Below are positions 23,033-33,631 of a stretch of 64,000 nt of DNA, in pieces. Origin of the DNA: JAGXLC01 sp964585385 (GTDB taxonomy: Bacteria > Bacteroidota > Bacteroidia > Bacteroidales > UBA12077); assembly GCA_964585385.1 (NCBI GenBank), contig CAZPDP010000014.1:12914-76913 (forward strand), given 5' to 3'. How positions within the stretch are numbered: the stretch's first letter is position 1; every line of letters begins with the position of its first letter. The position numbers were made by a program, and so were the translations under genes. The notes under the pieces were generated by a model. That model did no database searches. It was not told where the DNA came from and saw only the letters and a program-made list of their open reading frames with translations.

Positions 23033-24919
23033 ATGGAAATTACAAGAACTTTTGATCTACTGGAGAAAATAAAGGAAAAGTTTCCCCGGGAGGATACGCT
23101 TGCAGGCAAGCAAAACGGAAAATGGATAAGATACAGCTCAAAGGAATACATCGATTACGTTAACTATATAAGTTATGGCTTATTGAGCCTGGGATTTAAG
23201 AAGGGCGACAAGATTGCCACCATCAGCAACAACCGGCCGGAATGGAATTTCGTGGACATGGGCATGGCCCAGATTGGCGTGGTTCATGTGCCGGTCTACC
23301 CTACCATAGGCACTGAAGAGTATGAGCATATTCTCAGGCACAGTGAAGTGAAATCGGTCATTATCAGCAGCAAACTGATTTACAACAAAATAGCCCCGGT
23401 TGTCCGAAAAACCTGGAAGATAAAATCCCTTTATTCGTTTGACGAAATTGAAGGAGTAACCGGCTGGCACCAGATTGTGGAGGCCGGAAAGGCGAACCAG
23501 GAAAGATACAAGGACGAACTGGAACAAATTAAGCAATCGATCACAAAGGACGACCTGCTCACAATAATATACACCTCAGGCACCACAGGCGCTCCCAAAG
23601 GCGTAATGCTTTCACACAATAATATGGTAACAAATTTTATAAGTACATCCAAAGCCCATAAACTGGGGCCAGATCATAAGGCACTTAGTTTCCTTCCTTT
23701 GTGTCATGTTTATGAAAGGATGATGACTTATCACTTCCAGTACAAAGGCATCAGCGTGTATTATGCTGAAAACCTCGGAACCATAGCATCCGATATCAAA
23801 GAAATCAAGCCCCACATATTCAACACAGTTCCCCGTCTGCTGGAAAAAGTATATGACACTATCCTGGGCAAAGGAAAAAACCTGCCCTACATCAAAAAGG
23901 TGATATTCTTCTGGGCCGTGAACTTAGGATTAAAGTTCAGGCTGGACAAGAAATTTCGCCCCTGGTACAATTTCAAACTCAGGATAGCCCGCAAACTGAT
24001 TTTTAACAAATGGAAAGAAGCGCTGGGCAATAACATCAATGTGATTGTATCCGGCGGAGCAGCCCTGCAAAAGCGAATCGAACATGTTTTCTGGGCAGCC
24101 GAAATACCTATTATTGAAGGATACGGACTCACTGAAACCTCGCCGGTTATTGCAGTCAACCATTTTGAGCCCCTCAATGCCAAACTTGGAACAGTAGGAC
24201 CGGTTCTGGAAAACGTAAAGGTGAAAATAAGTGAGGATGGTGAAATCTTATGCAAAGGCCCAAACATCATGATGGGCTATTACAAAGAACCTGAACTCAC
24301 AAACGAAATTATAGACGAAGACGGCTGGTTCCACACAGGCGATATTGGAACGCTGGATGAAGACAATTTTCTGACTATCACAGACAGGAAAAAAGAGATG
24401 TTTAAAACCTCCGGGGGCAAATATATTGCTCCCCAGGTGGTTGAAAACAAACTCAAAGAGTCCTTCTTCATAGAACAATTGATGGTGATTGGCGAGAACG
24501 AGAAGTTTGCCAGCGCCCTCATCTCCCCTAATTTTGAATTCCTGCACGACTGGTGTTCCATACACAAGGTTCAGTTCAGGGATAACGAAGAGCTCATACG
24601 CAAACCCGAGGTTATCGCCCGGTATCAGAAAGAAATTAACAAATACAACCAGGCCCTGGGCGAGACAGAAAAAATAAAGCGCTTCCGTCTGGTGTGTAAG
24701 GAATGGAGTTCTCAGACCGGGGAATTATCGCCTACACAGAAATTGAGGCGTAACGTCATATACGATAAATACAGCGACCTGATTGATGAAATTTATCAGC
24801 ATCCCAGGACAAAGTCCGGCTCTTCCTCAATCTTTGACCTGCCGAAAACGGTAACCGGCATAAAGAATGGAATCCGGAGCGGACTGAAAAACCTCAAAAA
24901 CAACGTGCCGAAGATATAA
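23033..24919 (+). CDS. Long-chain fatty-acid--CoA ligase
   Basis: A 628-residue AMP-forming acyl-CoA synthetase that activates fatty acids to acyl-CoA through an acyl-adenylate. The phosphate loop is YTSGTTGAPKG (180-190). The adenylation motif is IEGYGLTETSPVIAVN and the hinge region is DGWFHTGDIGTLDEDNFLTI followed by TDRKKEMFKTSGGKYI. Length and the N-terminal domain fit the long-chain (FadD/FAA) group of Bacteroidota. No signal peptide is seen. It stands alone, divergent from the AhpD-like gene and convergent with hutH. Confidence 0.93.
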   Translation: MEITRTFDLLEKIKEKFPREDTLAGKQNGKWIRYSSKEYIDYVNYISYGLLSLGFKKGDKIATISNNRPEWNFVDMGMAQIGVVHVPVYPTIGTEEYEHILRHSEVKSVIISSKLIYNKIAPVVRKTWKIKSLYSFDEIEGVTGWHQIVEAGKANQERYKDELEQIKQSITKDDLLTIIYTSGTTGAPKGVMLSHNNMVTNFISTSKAHKLGPDHKALSFLPLCHVYERMMTYHFQYKGISVYYAENLGTIASDIKEIKPHIFNTVPRLLEKVYDTILGKGKNLPYIKKVIFFWAVNLGLKFRLDKKFRPWYNFKLRIARKLIFNKWKEALGNNINVIVSGGAALQKRIEHVFWAAEIPIIEGYGLTETSPVIAVNHFEPLNAKLGTVGPVLENVKVKISEDGEILCKGPNIMMGYYKEPELTNEIIDEDGWFHTGDIGTLDEDNFLTITDRKKEMFKTSGGKYIAPQVVENKLKESFFIEQLMVIGENEKFASALISPNFEFLHDWCSIHKVQFRDNEELIRKPEVIARYQKEINKYNQALGETEKIKRFRLVCKEWSSQTGELSPTQKLRRNVIYDKYSDLIDEIYQHPRTKSGSSSIFDLPKTVTGIKNGIRSGLKNLKNNVPKI

Positions 24920-24962
24920 AGAGATTATACTTCTTTAATAATTACCCGGATATTCGCGGATA

Positions 24963-26468
24963 TCACTTCTCGGGCAGGTTGATTTTCATCTTTCGGATAA
25001 ACTGCACCGCTTTTTCAATCTCTTTGTACATAACCTTGTCATTATCCACAAATTCCACTTCCTTTCTAAACTCTGACACAATTTTTTCGAGGAAAGAAGA
25101 CGTCTTCAGCGGTCTTCGGAAATCAATGGCCTGAACCGCATTAAACAGCTCAATGGCCAGAATGCGTTCGAGGTTGTTAACCACCCTGAAGGTTTTCGTT
25201 GCAGCATTAGCTCCCATGCTCACGTGATCCTCCTGCCCCTGAGATGACTCAATAGTATCCACGGATGCTGGTGTACAAAGCTGTTTATTTTTGCTCACCA
25301 GGGATGCTGCCGTGTATTGCGGTATCATAAAACCCGAATTCAGCCCCGGACTGGCCACCAAATATGAAGGCAAATCCCTTTTACCGGAAAGCAGTTGGTA
25401 GGTACGTCTTTCTGAAATACTGCCCAATTCAGACAAAGCAATACTCAGGAAATCCAGTACAAGCGCCAGCGGTTGACCATGAAAATTCCCGGCAGACACA
25501 ATCAGGTCCTGCTCAGGGATGACTGTGGGATTGTCTGTCACCGCATTGATTTCATTGTTCACCACCTGGGCGGTGTAAACGATCGCATCCTTGGAAGCAC
25601 CATGAACTTGTGGTATGCACCTGAAAGAATACGGATCCTGTACATGTACTTTCTCTTGCTTAATAAGTTCACTGTCTTTAAGAAGATAACGGAATCTTCG
25701 GGCTGTTTTGATCTGGCCCCGCTGTTTGCGTATCTGGTTGACCGAATCATGGAAGGGTTCTATCCGGCCATCAAATGCATCAAGAGAAAGAGCCCCGATG
25801 ATATCAGCCTGTTGAGACAGACGGTAGGCTTTGATGATGGAATAAGTAGCAAAAGCGCTCATAAACTGGGTACCATTCAGAAGAGCAAGTCCTTCTTTTG
25901 AACGCAGTTCAACAGGTTTCCAGTTTAACTGCTCATACACCTCCCTTGTTTCCAGCTTCTCACCCTGGTAATAGACATCACCCATTCCAATGACAGGCAG
26001 AGACATGTGTGCAAGAGGCGCCAGATCTCCGGACGCTCCAAGCGAACCAAATTCATACACAACAGGAATAATATCGTGGTTGAAAAGGTCTACCAGTCTT
26101 TGTACCGTAGCAATCTGAGTACCTGAATTTCCCTGGGACAAAGCCTGTATTTTCAGCAAAAGCATGAGCTTTACAATCTCCTTTGGAATCTCTTCACCGG
26201 TTCCACAGGCATGAGACATAACCAGGTTTTTCTGAAGGGTTCCCAGGTCCTCTTTGGAGATGGTACGGTGGTACAAGGAGCCGAACCCGGTATTAACACC
26301 ATATATTGGGTCTTCTGTTTTATCAATCTTGGAATCCAGATAATTCCTGCAATAAACGATGCGATCTTTTGCTTCATCGGAAAGTTCCAGCTTGTAATTA
26401 TGTGTAAGAATCTCATCAATCTTTTCAAAAGTTAAGGTTTCTGATGATATATAATGAATGGTTTCCAT
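24963..26468 (-). CDS. hutH: Histidine ammonia-lyase
   Basis: A 501-residue enzyme that deaminates histidine to urocanate, the first step of histidine breakdown. The ASG triad (A145-S146-G147 in FGSLGASGDLAPLAHM) forms the MIO prosthetic group. Other family marks are YGVNTGFGSL, GNFHGQPLALVLDFLSIAL and SSQGQEDHVSMGANAA. Length is typical. No other hut genes are in the window; hisS is the next gene upstream on the same strand. An aromatic ammonia-lyase is possible, but the motifs favour histidine. Confidence 0.9.
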   Translation of the reverse strand: METIHYISSETLTFEKIDEILTHNYKLELSDEAKDRIVYCRNYLDSKIDKTEDPIYGVNTGFGSLYHRTISKEDLGTLQKNLVMSHACGTGEEIPKEIVKLMLLLKIQALSQGNSGTQIATVQRLVDLFNHDIIPVVYEFGSLGASGDLAPLAHMSLPVIGMGDVYYQGEKLETREVYEQLNWKPVELRSKEGLALLNGTQFMSAFATYSIIKAYRLSQQADIIGALSLDAFDGRIEPFHDSVNQIRKQRGQIKTARRFRYLLKDSELIKQEKVHVQDPYSFRCIPQVHGASKDAIVYTAQVVNNEINAVTDNPTVIPEQDLIVSAGNFHGQPLALVLDFLSIALSELGSISERRTYQLLSGKRDLPSYLVASPGLNSGFMIPQYTAASLVSKNKQLCTPASVDTIESSQGQEDHVSMGANAATKTFRVVNNLERILAIELFNAVQAIDFRRPLKTSSFLEKIVSEFRKEVEFVDNDKVMYKEIEKAVQFIRKMKINLPEK

Positions 26469-26605
26469 TTACATTTGCTTTTACGTGAATAAAATAATTC
26501 TATGGTAACTGTGAAATCAAAGCACCATTCATGGGAACCGGATGTCCATCCCGACATTTTTCACAGGTCTGTTTTGATATTTTGCTCTGCTCATCTTTGT
26601 TATGG

Positions 26606-27973
26606 TTAGGCCAATAAAGTATCTGCCAATGATTCCAGTGTCATCTCTCCTTGTTCTCCAGTATTCATATGTTTTACAGTGATGACATTGTTTTTCATTT
26701 CATGCTCGCCAATGATAGCTACGTATGGAATATTGAGATTATTGGCGTATGTAAACTGTTTTTTCATTTTGGCTGAATCCGGGTATAGCTCCGAAGTGAT
26801 ACCCTTTTCTCTGAGAGATTGAACCAGGCTGAGCGCTCTTTTGGCCTCTTCTTTTCCAAAATTTACAAACAGCACCTTAGCAGAGGGCAGCATCTGAGCA
26901 GGAAATTTATCCAGCTTCTCCATGATATCGTATATCCGCTCAGCACCAAATGAAATACCAACACCTGAAACATCGGTCAGTCCAAAAACACCGGTGAGGT
27001 CATCATACCGGCCGCCACCGCATATACTTCCGATTTCAATTTCCTCAGCCTTAACCTCGAAAATGGTTCCCGTGTAATAATCCAATCCCCTTGCCAGTTG
27101 GGGATCGAACTCTACTTTGTTCTTCAATTCAAGGCTGCCGAGGTAATCAAAAATTTCATCGGTTTCGGCAATTCCTTTTTCTCCCTCTTTTATGCCTGAA
27201 AACATCTCCTGAAGAGCCTTACGGCGTTCGGTATTGTCTCCGCTTAACCGGAGGAAAGGTTCTGTTTTTTCAACAGCATCCGCTTCGAGTCCCCGATCCT
27301 TCAATTCCTCCTTCACTTTTTCCAGGCCTATCTTATCCAGTTTATCAATCGCCACAGTGATATCTGTAAATTTATCCGGTTCACTGACATATTCAGCCAG
27401 ACCCTTCAGAATCTTCCGGTTGTTTATTTTTATGGTAACTCTTAAATTCAGTGCATTGAAGACCTCATCAATAATTTTTATGAGCTCCACTTCGTTGAGC
27501 AGTGAATCAGAGCCGATGACATCCACATCACACTGGTAAAATTCACGGTATCTCCCTTTCTGGGGCTTATCAGCCCTCCATACCGGTTGAATCTGATATC
27601 GTTTGAAAGGAAAGGTAATTTCATTACGGTGTTGTACCACGAAACGCGCAAAGGGAACCGTTAAATCGTACCGGAGTCCTTTATTGGCAATTTTAGGGGT
27701 AATTTTCCGGGACTCTTTTGAAGCCCACTCCTCATCAGATACTTTGGATATATAATCCCCTGAATTCAATATTTTAAATAATAATTTATCGCCTTCTTCC
27801 CCGTATTTCCCTGTCAATGTTGAAATATTTTCCATGGAGGGTGTCTCCAGTGGCTGATAAGCGTATTTTCTGAATATTTGCTTGATGGTATCAAAAATAT
27901 AATCACGCTTTACCATTATTTCGGGGGCAAAATCTCTTGTTCCCTTTGGTATGGAAGGTCTCGCTTTAGCCAT
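26606..27973 (-). CDS. hisS: Histidine--tRNA ligase
   Basis: A 455-residue class II aminoacyl-tRNA synthetase that charges tRNA-His. The N-terminal KGTRDFAPE, motif 2 (RYQIQPVWRADKPQKGRYRE), and the histidine-binding motif ARGLDYYTGTIFEV are all present, with motif 3 around GVGISFGAERIYDI. The C-terminal anticodon-binding domain begins near residue 360 (KVLFVNFGKEEAKRAL). The enzyme appears complete and cytoplasmic. Confidence 0.96.
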   Translation of the reverse strand: MAKARPSIPKGTRDFAPEIMVKRDYIFDTIKQIFRKYAYQPLETPSMENISTLTGKYGEEGDKLLFKILNSGDYISKVSDEEWASKESRKITPKIANKGLRYDLTVPFARFVVQHRNEITFPFKRYQIQPVWRADKPQKGRYREFYQCDVDVIGSDSLLNEVELIKIIDEVFNALNLRVTIKINNRKILKGLAEYVSEPDKFTDITVAIDKLDKIGLEKVKEELKDRGLEADAVEKTEPFLRLSGDNTERRKALQEMFSGIKEGEKGIAETDEIFDYLGSLELKNKVEFDPQLARGLDYYTGTIFEVKAEEIEIGSICGGGRYDDLTGVFGLTDVSGVGISFGAERIYDIMEKLDKFPAQMLPSAKVLFVNFGKEEAKRALSLVQSLREKGITSELYPDSAKMKKQFTYANNLNIPYVAIIGEHEMKNNVITVKHMNTGEQGEMTLESLADTLLA

Positions 27974-28039
27974 AATGATGTTTTACATTTAAAAATTACG
28001 CAAATATAGAATTTTCCGACAGGATTATAAAATATAAAC

Positions 28040-29062
28040 CTAATAAAGAAAACGTGCCCTGGGAGTTACATCAAAGGATTCGAATTGCCTCTTAAGGTAT
28101 TTATAGTATCCGGTAATGGCAATCATGCCGGCATTATCCATGGTATACTGAAATTCAGGTATATAAACATTCCAGTTATGCTCGCGGGCTTTTTCATGTA
28201 ATACATTTTTCAGTTCCGAATTAGCAGAAACTCCTCCCGCTATGGCTATTTCCCGGATACCTGTCTGTTTACCGGCCTCTATGAGTTTATCCATCAGAAT
28301 ATCAATAATGGTATATTGAAGTGAGGCACAGAGATCCTGAAAATTGTTTTGAATGAAATGTTCATCTTTCTTCACTTGATCCCTGATAAAATAAAGAAAA
28401 GCTGTCTTCAGGCCACTAAAGCTATAATCCAGGTTCTTAATGGAAGGCTTTGTAAATTTGAAGGCGTGCGGATTGCCATTCTTCGCCTCTTTGTCAATCC
28501 GGGGTCCGGCTGGATAGGGCAACCCAAGAATTTTGCCACACTTATCGAAGGCTTCTCCTGCAGCATCATCAATCGTCTGCCCGATGATCTCCATATCCAG
28601 ATGATCCTTTACTACAGTCAGCTGCGTATGCCCTCCGCTTATCAGAAGGCATAAGAATGGAAATTCAGGGCTGGGATTGGATTGCTTATTCGGATCCTTT
28701 ATAAAATGTGCCAGAATGTGGGCCTGAAGGTGATTCACTCCAATCAGGGGAACACTACGTGCCAGGGCGAAGGCTTTGGCAAAAGAAGCCCCAACCATCA
28801 GGGAACCAAGCAATCCCGGGCCCTGGGTAAATGCTACAGCATCAATCTCCTCTTTAGTAATTCCCGCTTTTTTCAATGCCTGATCAACCACGGGAATAAT
28901 ATGTTGCTGATGGGCTCTTGAAGCAAGCTCAGGAACAACGCCCCCGTAGTCCTGGTGTACCTTCTGACTGGATATTATATTGGAATAAAGATATTCTTCT
29001 TTTAAAATTGCTGCCGAAGTATCATCACAGGATGATTCTATTCCTAAAATTGTAACACTCAT
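28040..29062 (-). CDS. tsaD: tRNA N6-adenosine threonylcarbamoyltransferase
   Basis: A 340-residue ASKHA-fold enzyme that transfers the threonylcarbamoyl group to A37 of ANN-reading tRNAs. Seen are the N-terminal ILGIESSCDDTSAAI, the family region VVPELASRAHQQHI, the metal-binding GVNHLQAHILAHF, the ATP region LISGGHTQL, and GGVSANSELK near the C-terminus. Length matches the family. It is divergent from the tamB-like gene, with only 45 bp between them. Confidence 0.96.
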   Translation of the reverse strand: MSVTILGIESSCDDTSAAILKEEYLYSNIISSQKVHQDYGGVVPELASRAHQQHIIPVVDQALKKAGITKEEIDAVAFTQGPGLLGSLMVGASFAKAFALARSVPLIGVNHLQAHILAHFIKDPNKQSNPSPEFPFLCLLISGGHTQLTVVKDHLDMEIIGQTIDDAAGEAFDKCGKILGLPYPAGPRIDKEAKNGNPHAFKFTKPSIKNLDYSFSGLKTAFLYFIRDQVKKDEHFIQNNFQDLCASLQYTIIDILMDKLIEAGKQTGIREIAIAGGVSANSELKNVLHEKAREHNWNVYIPEFQYTMDNAGMIAITGYYKYLKRQFESFDVTPRARFLY

Positions 29063-29107
29063 TAATCGTTTGGTTTATGTAGTTTCATTAGACTATTTTT
29101 TGTTTCT

Positions 29108-32100
29108 TTGCGTTATAGTTATTTATATCATAATCCCAGCAAAACTATCAAAAAAATATATAAAATATTACTTATTATCTTCCTGGTAATGCTTATATTA
29201 CCAAGTTCTGCATATTTCCTGGTAAAAAACCAGAAAATTCAGACTTACCTGGTTCAACGTATCACCCATATTTTCTCAAACAAGCTTAATGCTGAATTCA
29301 CCGTAAAATCAGTAGATTACACTTTATTTAACAAAATCATTCTCAATGATGTTTACATAGCCGATCAGCAAGGAGACAGCCTGCTATATTCCAAAAAAAT
29401 CTCGGGGCATCTGAACTACCTGGACCTCAATGACAGGGAATTGTATTTCAGAAAACTCGAACTTAACAATGCAAGAATTCGAATGTATAACGACACTTCC
29501 CGGAATATTAACATTAAATTCCTTGTAGATGCATTGAGACGAAAAGACACTACGAAGCCAAGGATGCATTTGAAATTTAACAACATAGCCATTACCAATT
29601 CCTACCTGGAATATACCTCAAATAAACCGGCAAGGGAAGATTACGGAATGGACTTAAACCGTATGTATCTGAGCAACTTCAACCTCAATATAGACAAGTT
29701 GGAGGCAGACAGCGGCAAAGTAAATTTCAGGCTGAAAAACGCTGATTTTACTGACAGAAGCGGCTTTGAACTGAATGAAATGAGCTCCGAGGTATTTATT
29801 GGGCAGGAAAAAGCCTGGCTGAAAAATGCCCGGATAAACACTCCTTATTCTTTTATTAATGCGGACTCGATAAAACTAAATCACAACGGTTATCAAAACT
29901 TTAAAGATTTTGTTGAAAAAATCGGTTTCTCAGTAGGTATTAAACATTCGAACATCAGTTTTCATGACCTGGCTTTTTTTGCCAGGCCCTTCCGCAAGAT
30001 TCCCGAAAGCAACATTGTGTTTGAAGGTATGCTTAAAGGCAAAGTCAAAAACCTGAGAGGTAAGAACATTTATGTAGCAATGGGTGAGCAAACCGAATTA
30101 ATAACGGATTTCAGCATAGATGGACTCCCGGATATAAAAAACACCTTCCTCTATATTAATATTGACAGTTTGAATAGTGGAGTTCAGGACATATCCATTT
30201 TAAACAGTTTTACCCCGTCTGAAAAAGACATCAAATTACCAAAAAACCTCGAAAACCTTGGACTTATAAGCTATAGCGGGAATTTTACCGGTTTTATAGA
30301 AGATTTTGTAGCCTATGGAACTCTTCAGACTGACCTGGGGGAAATCTCAACAGATATTTCCCTGAAACCCAAGAGAAAGGAAGAACTTAATATCAATGGA
30401 AAAGTGCAGACTAAAAATTTTGATGTCAGCGGATTAATGAACAGCAAGCTGTGGGGGAATTTAAGCATGGATATCCAGATTGACGGTACTGTGCAAAAAG
30501 CAAAAGGTTTCAGAACATACACCGATGGAACAATTCATAAACTGGAGCTAAACAAGTATAATTATAAAAACATTAAACTAGACGGGCTTTTAACAGACAA
30601 GAAATATGATGGTTCACTAACAATCGAGGACCCCAATATAGAATTCGATTTCAGCGGGGGAATCGATTTTTCAAAAGAGATACCGGTTTTTGATTTCGAG
30701 GCCAGACTGGACCAGGCAAAGCTTAACAAGTTGAATTTCGTTGAGGAAAAAGACACCACTGCCCGGCTGTCACTGAACCTTATTTCCAATTTTTTAGGTA
30801 ACAATCTGGATAATGCTCAGGGTACCATAAATTTAAATGAAGGCGAATTAATCCGGAATGGCAAAGACCTGAATTTAAGCAACTTGAAAATCGATGCCAA
30901 ACACGAAAGAGATACACATAAAATCACACTTCGCTCGGATTACATAGATGCCTCCCTAATTGGGCAGTACAGATGGACAAGTGTTCATCAATCCCTGAAA
31001 AATCTGTTTTACTCGTATATGCCGGCTTTTGTTAAAAATTCCAGCGATACAATACGCGTAAAAAAGAAAAACAATTTTTCACTTAACCTCGATCTTAAAA
31101 AGACCCAAAAAATTACAGAAATATTCTTTCCCAGTTTTCAAATTGCAGATGATGCTAACATCAGCCTGAATTATAACGGGAACAAGCAAACTTTTGATTT
31201 ATCAGCCACATGCCAACAATTTGCTTACAAATATTATCATTATAAGGATTTAAACCTGAGAAGCCAGTCACAGGACAGTATATTTTCCGTGATATTTGAT
31301 TTTAATAACCTGCAGTTTAATCCTGATGAAAAAGCCACTTATCTTAACAATTTCACGCTGAAATCCCTTACAGGAAACAACAAATCGAAAATTCTTATTG
31401 ACTGGGATGATCCTGACAATAACAGTTCGAAAGGCGAATTTATAGCGCTTATTGACTTTTTGAAACCCAAAGACCATAAAAATGTAGTTTCAAAAATCTT
31501 TTTCCTGCCCGGCCTGATAGACATTCAGGGTCAGGAGTGGCATCTGTCAAAAAGCAACATTACGATTGATACCAGCAGCATAAAATTCGACCAGTTCAGG
31601 TTTCAGCACCAAAATCAGCATATGATGGTTGACGGCAATATATCCAACCAACCTAAAGATACTTTAAGACTAAATTTTTCTGAAATTAGTCTGAGCAATC
31701 TTAACATGCTCTTCCCTCGGGGTAAAATAAAGCTGGAGGGGATAATCAACGGAAATGCCGCTCTTGCTGATTTATACGGAAAACCGACATTTCAGTCGAA
31801 TCTGAAAATTGATTCGCTGGTGTTTAATGAACAGAAGATGGGCAACGCAGTATTATTCAGCGAATGGAATCCCGCTCTGAAAAATATTTGGGTAGACATT
31901 GAAAGTCAAAGGGGCAAATTAAAAACAATCGATTTTGAAGGAGACTACAGTCCAGAAAATCAGTTGATGGATTTTTCAATTACCCTGGACAAATTTCGTC
32001 TGGATTTTCTGAATCCCATTATGCAAAAAAGCTTTTCAGATGTAACAGGCCAGGCTAGTGGATTCCTTAATCTCCAGGGTACAACCAAAAATCCAGTGCT

Positions 32101-33598
32101 TAACGGCAAATTGATTACACAGAAATCAGCTTTTACAATAGATTATCTGCAAACACGCTACAACTTTACAAAAATTCTTAATGTATCGAATAATAAGCTG
32201 ATTTTTGATAACGTAGTTCTGTATGATAAATTCGGAAACAAATCGCTTGTGGATGGATTTTTGAACTTTAACAAGTTAAGAAGTCTGTCATACGACTTAA
32301 AGATGAATGCTAACGATTTCCTTATCTTGAATACGATGGGAGCCAATAACACCATGTATTACGGCGATGGATTTGCATCCGGCCTGGTCAATATTAAGGG
32401 CAATGCAAAAACCAAAGAGCTTTTGATTGATGCTTCGGCGAATACTGAAGAAAACACTATCATAAACCTTCCTTTAGGAACATCAAATGAAACAAAAAAA
32501 TCAAAGTTCATCACTTTCACCAAGGCCAATAAAAAAGTAAAAACCACGACTTTAAAAACCTACTCAACAGATCTTTCGGGCATTGATTTAAATTTTGATT
32601 TGGAAGTAACACCAACAGCTGAAATAAGACTCATCTTCGATCCATCCCTGGGTGATATGATTCAAGCCAGCGGCAGAGGCAACATTAACATGGAAGTGGG
32701 CCAGGACGGTGAATTCAGTATATACGGCGAATATACCATTGATGAAGGAGACTATATGTTTTCGCTGAAAAATGTAATAAACAAAAAGTTTCAGATAGAA
32801 CAAGGCAGTCAAATAATCTGGAATGGAAAACCCCAGGATGCTGACATTGATGTAACGGCTATCTATAACCTAAGGACGTCGCTGGATAACCTGCTTATGG
32901 ACACCACAGAGTTTTACCAGAAACGCATCCCGGTAGAATGTAAAATCAGGCTGACTGAAAAACTCGTCAATCCGGACATCAATTTCGAAATTGCCCTTCC
33001 CACGGCTGACGAGAGCACCCGGGCCAGAGTCCAGGGTGCAATAGGCGACGAAGAGGAACTCAACAAGCAATTTCTCTCCCTTCTGGTGCTTAATACTTTC
33101 ATGCCTGCCCAGCAGTACCTGGCCGATCAGGCAAACCAGTTTGACATGGGTGCCACGAGTATGGCGTTTACCACCAGTGAACTGCTCTCAAACCAACTTA
33201 GTCACTGGTTGTCTCAAATCTCCAATAATTGGGACATAGGTATCAACTATCAACCCGGAGACCAGATATCCAAAGATCAGGTTGAGGTAGCCCTTTCAAC
33301 CCAGTTATTGAATGACAGGCTGATTATTAACGGAAATGTGGGTACCGGAGGGAAATATGCCCAGACAAGTGAAGTGGTAGGCGATTTCAGGGTTGACTGG
33401 AAACTCAGTAACAACGGCAAATTACGCCTGAAGTTCTTCAACAGGAACAGCGACAAATTAATCTATGAAGAAACAAGATACATCCAGGGAGCAGGACTTT
33501 ACTACAGGGAGGAATTCGATGATATTGATGAGCTCATTAATAAAATCGCAAAAAATCTTTCTTCAAAAAATAAAAAAGAAAATACAAGCAACGATTAG
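29108..33598 (+). CDS. tamB: TamB-like translocation and assembly protein
   Basis: A 1496-residue AsmA/TamB-type protein (DUF490). A single N-terminal membrane anchor (about residues 17-37, ILLIIFLVMLILPSSAYFLV) is followed by a long periplasmic beta-rich body. The TamB domain at the C-terminus contains VQGAIGDEEELNKQFLSLLV and the family ending LRLKFFNRNSDKLIYE. Such proteins bridge inner and outer membranes for lipid transport or outer-membrane protein assembly. The start is uncertain: the frame opens with TTG at 29108 and no good ATG precedes the anchor. No tamA gene is nearby; exbB follows. Confidence 0.88.
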   Translation: MRYSYLYHNPSKTIKKIYKILLIIFLVMLILPSSAYFLVKNQKIQTYLVQRITHIFSNKLNAEFTVKSVDYTLFNKIILNDVYIADQQGDSLLYSKKISGHLNYLDLNDRELYFRKLELNNARIRMYNDTSRNINIKFLVDALRRKDTTKPRMHLKFNNIAITNSYLEYTSNKPAREDYGMDLNRMYLSNFNLNIDKLEADSGKVNFRLKNADFTDRSGFELNEMSSEVFIGQEKAWLKNARINTPYSFINADSIKLNHNGYQNFKDFVEKIGFSVGIKHSNISFHDLAFFARPFRKIPESNIVFEGMLKGKVKNLRGKNIYVAMGEQTELITDFSIDGLPDIKNTFLYINIDSLNSGVQDISILNSFTPSEKDIKLPKNLENLGLISYSGNFTGFIEDFVAYGTLQTDLGEISTDISLKPKRKEELNINGKVQTKNFDVSGLMNSKLWGNLSMDIQIDGTVQKAKGFRTYTDGTIHKLELNKYNYKNIKLDGLLTDKKYDGSLTIEDPNIEFDFSGGIDFSKEIPVFDFEARLDQAKLNKLNFVEEKDTTARLSLNLISNFLGNNLDNAQGTINLNEGELIRNGKDLNLSNLKIDAKHERDTHKITLRSDYIDASLIGQYRWTSVHQSLKNLFYSYMPAFVKNSSDTIRVKKKNNFSLNLDLKKTQKITEIFFPSFQIADDANISLNYNGNKQTFDLSATCQQFAYKYYHYKDLNLRSQSQDSIFSVIFDFNNLQFNPDEKATYLNNFTLKSLTGNNKSKILIDWDDPDNNSSKGEFIALIDFLKPKDHKNVVSKIFFLPGLIDIQGQEWHLSKSNITIDTSSIKFDQFRFQHQNQHMMVDGNISNQPKDTLRLNFSEISLSNLNMLFPRGKIKLEGIINGNAALADLYGKPTFQSNLKIDSLVFNEQKMGNAVLFSEWNPALKNIWVDIESQRGKLKTIDFEGDYSPENQLMDFSITLDKFRLDFLNPIMQKSFSDVTGQASGFLNLQGTTKNPVLNGKLITQKSAFTIDYLQTRYNFTKILNVSNNKLIFDNVVLYDKFGNKSLVDGFLNFNKLRSLSYDLKMNANDFLILNTMGANNTMYYGDGFASGLVNIKGNAKTKELLIDASANTEENTIINLPLGTSNETKKSKFITFTKANKKVKTTTLKTYSTDLSGIDLNFDLEVTPTAEIRLIFDPSLGDMIQASGRGNINMEVGQDGEFSIYGEYTIDEGDYMFSLKNVINKKFQIEQGSQIIWNGKPQDADIDVTAIYNLRTSLDNLLMDTTEFYQKRIPVECKIRLTEKLVNPDINFEIALPTADESTRARVQGAIGDEEELNKQFLSLLVLNTFMPAQQYLADQANQFDMGATSMAFTTSELLSNQLSHWLSQISNNWDIGINYQPGDQISKDQVEVALSTQLLNDRLIINGNVGTGGKYAQTSEVVGDFRVDWKLSNNGKLRLKFFNRNSDKLIYEETRYIQGAGLYYREEFDDIDELINKIAKNLSSKNKKENTSND

Positions 33599-33603
33599 TT
33601 TAC

Positions 33604-33611
33604 TATTTTTG
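33604..33611 (+). promoter_or_regulatory. Candidate -7 box for exbB-exbD-tonB
   Basis: TATTTTTG fits TAnnTTTG, 21 bp before the exbB ATG, in the 33-bp gap after tamB. No -33 TTG at the right distance. Confidence 0.4.
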
Positions 33612-33631
33612 TCACTTAAAAAAAAGCAGAC

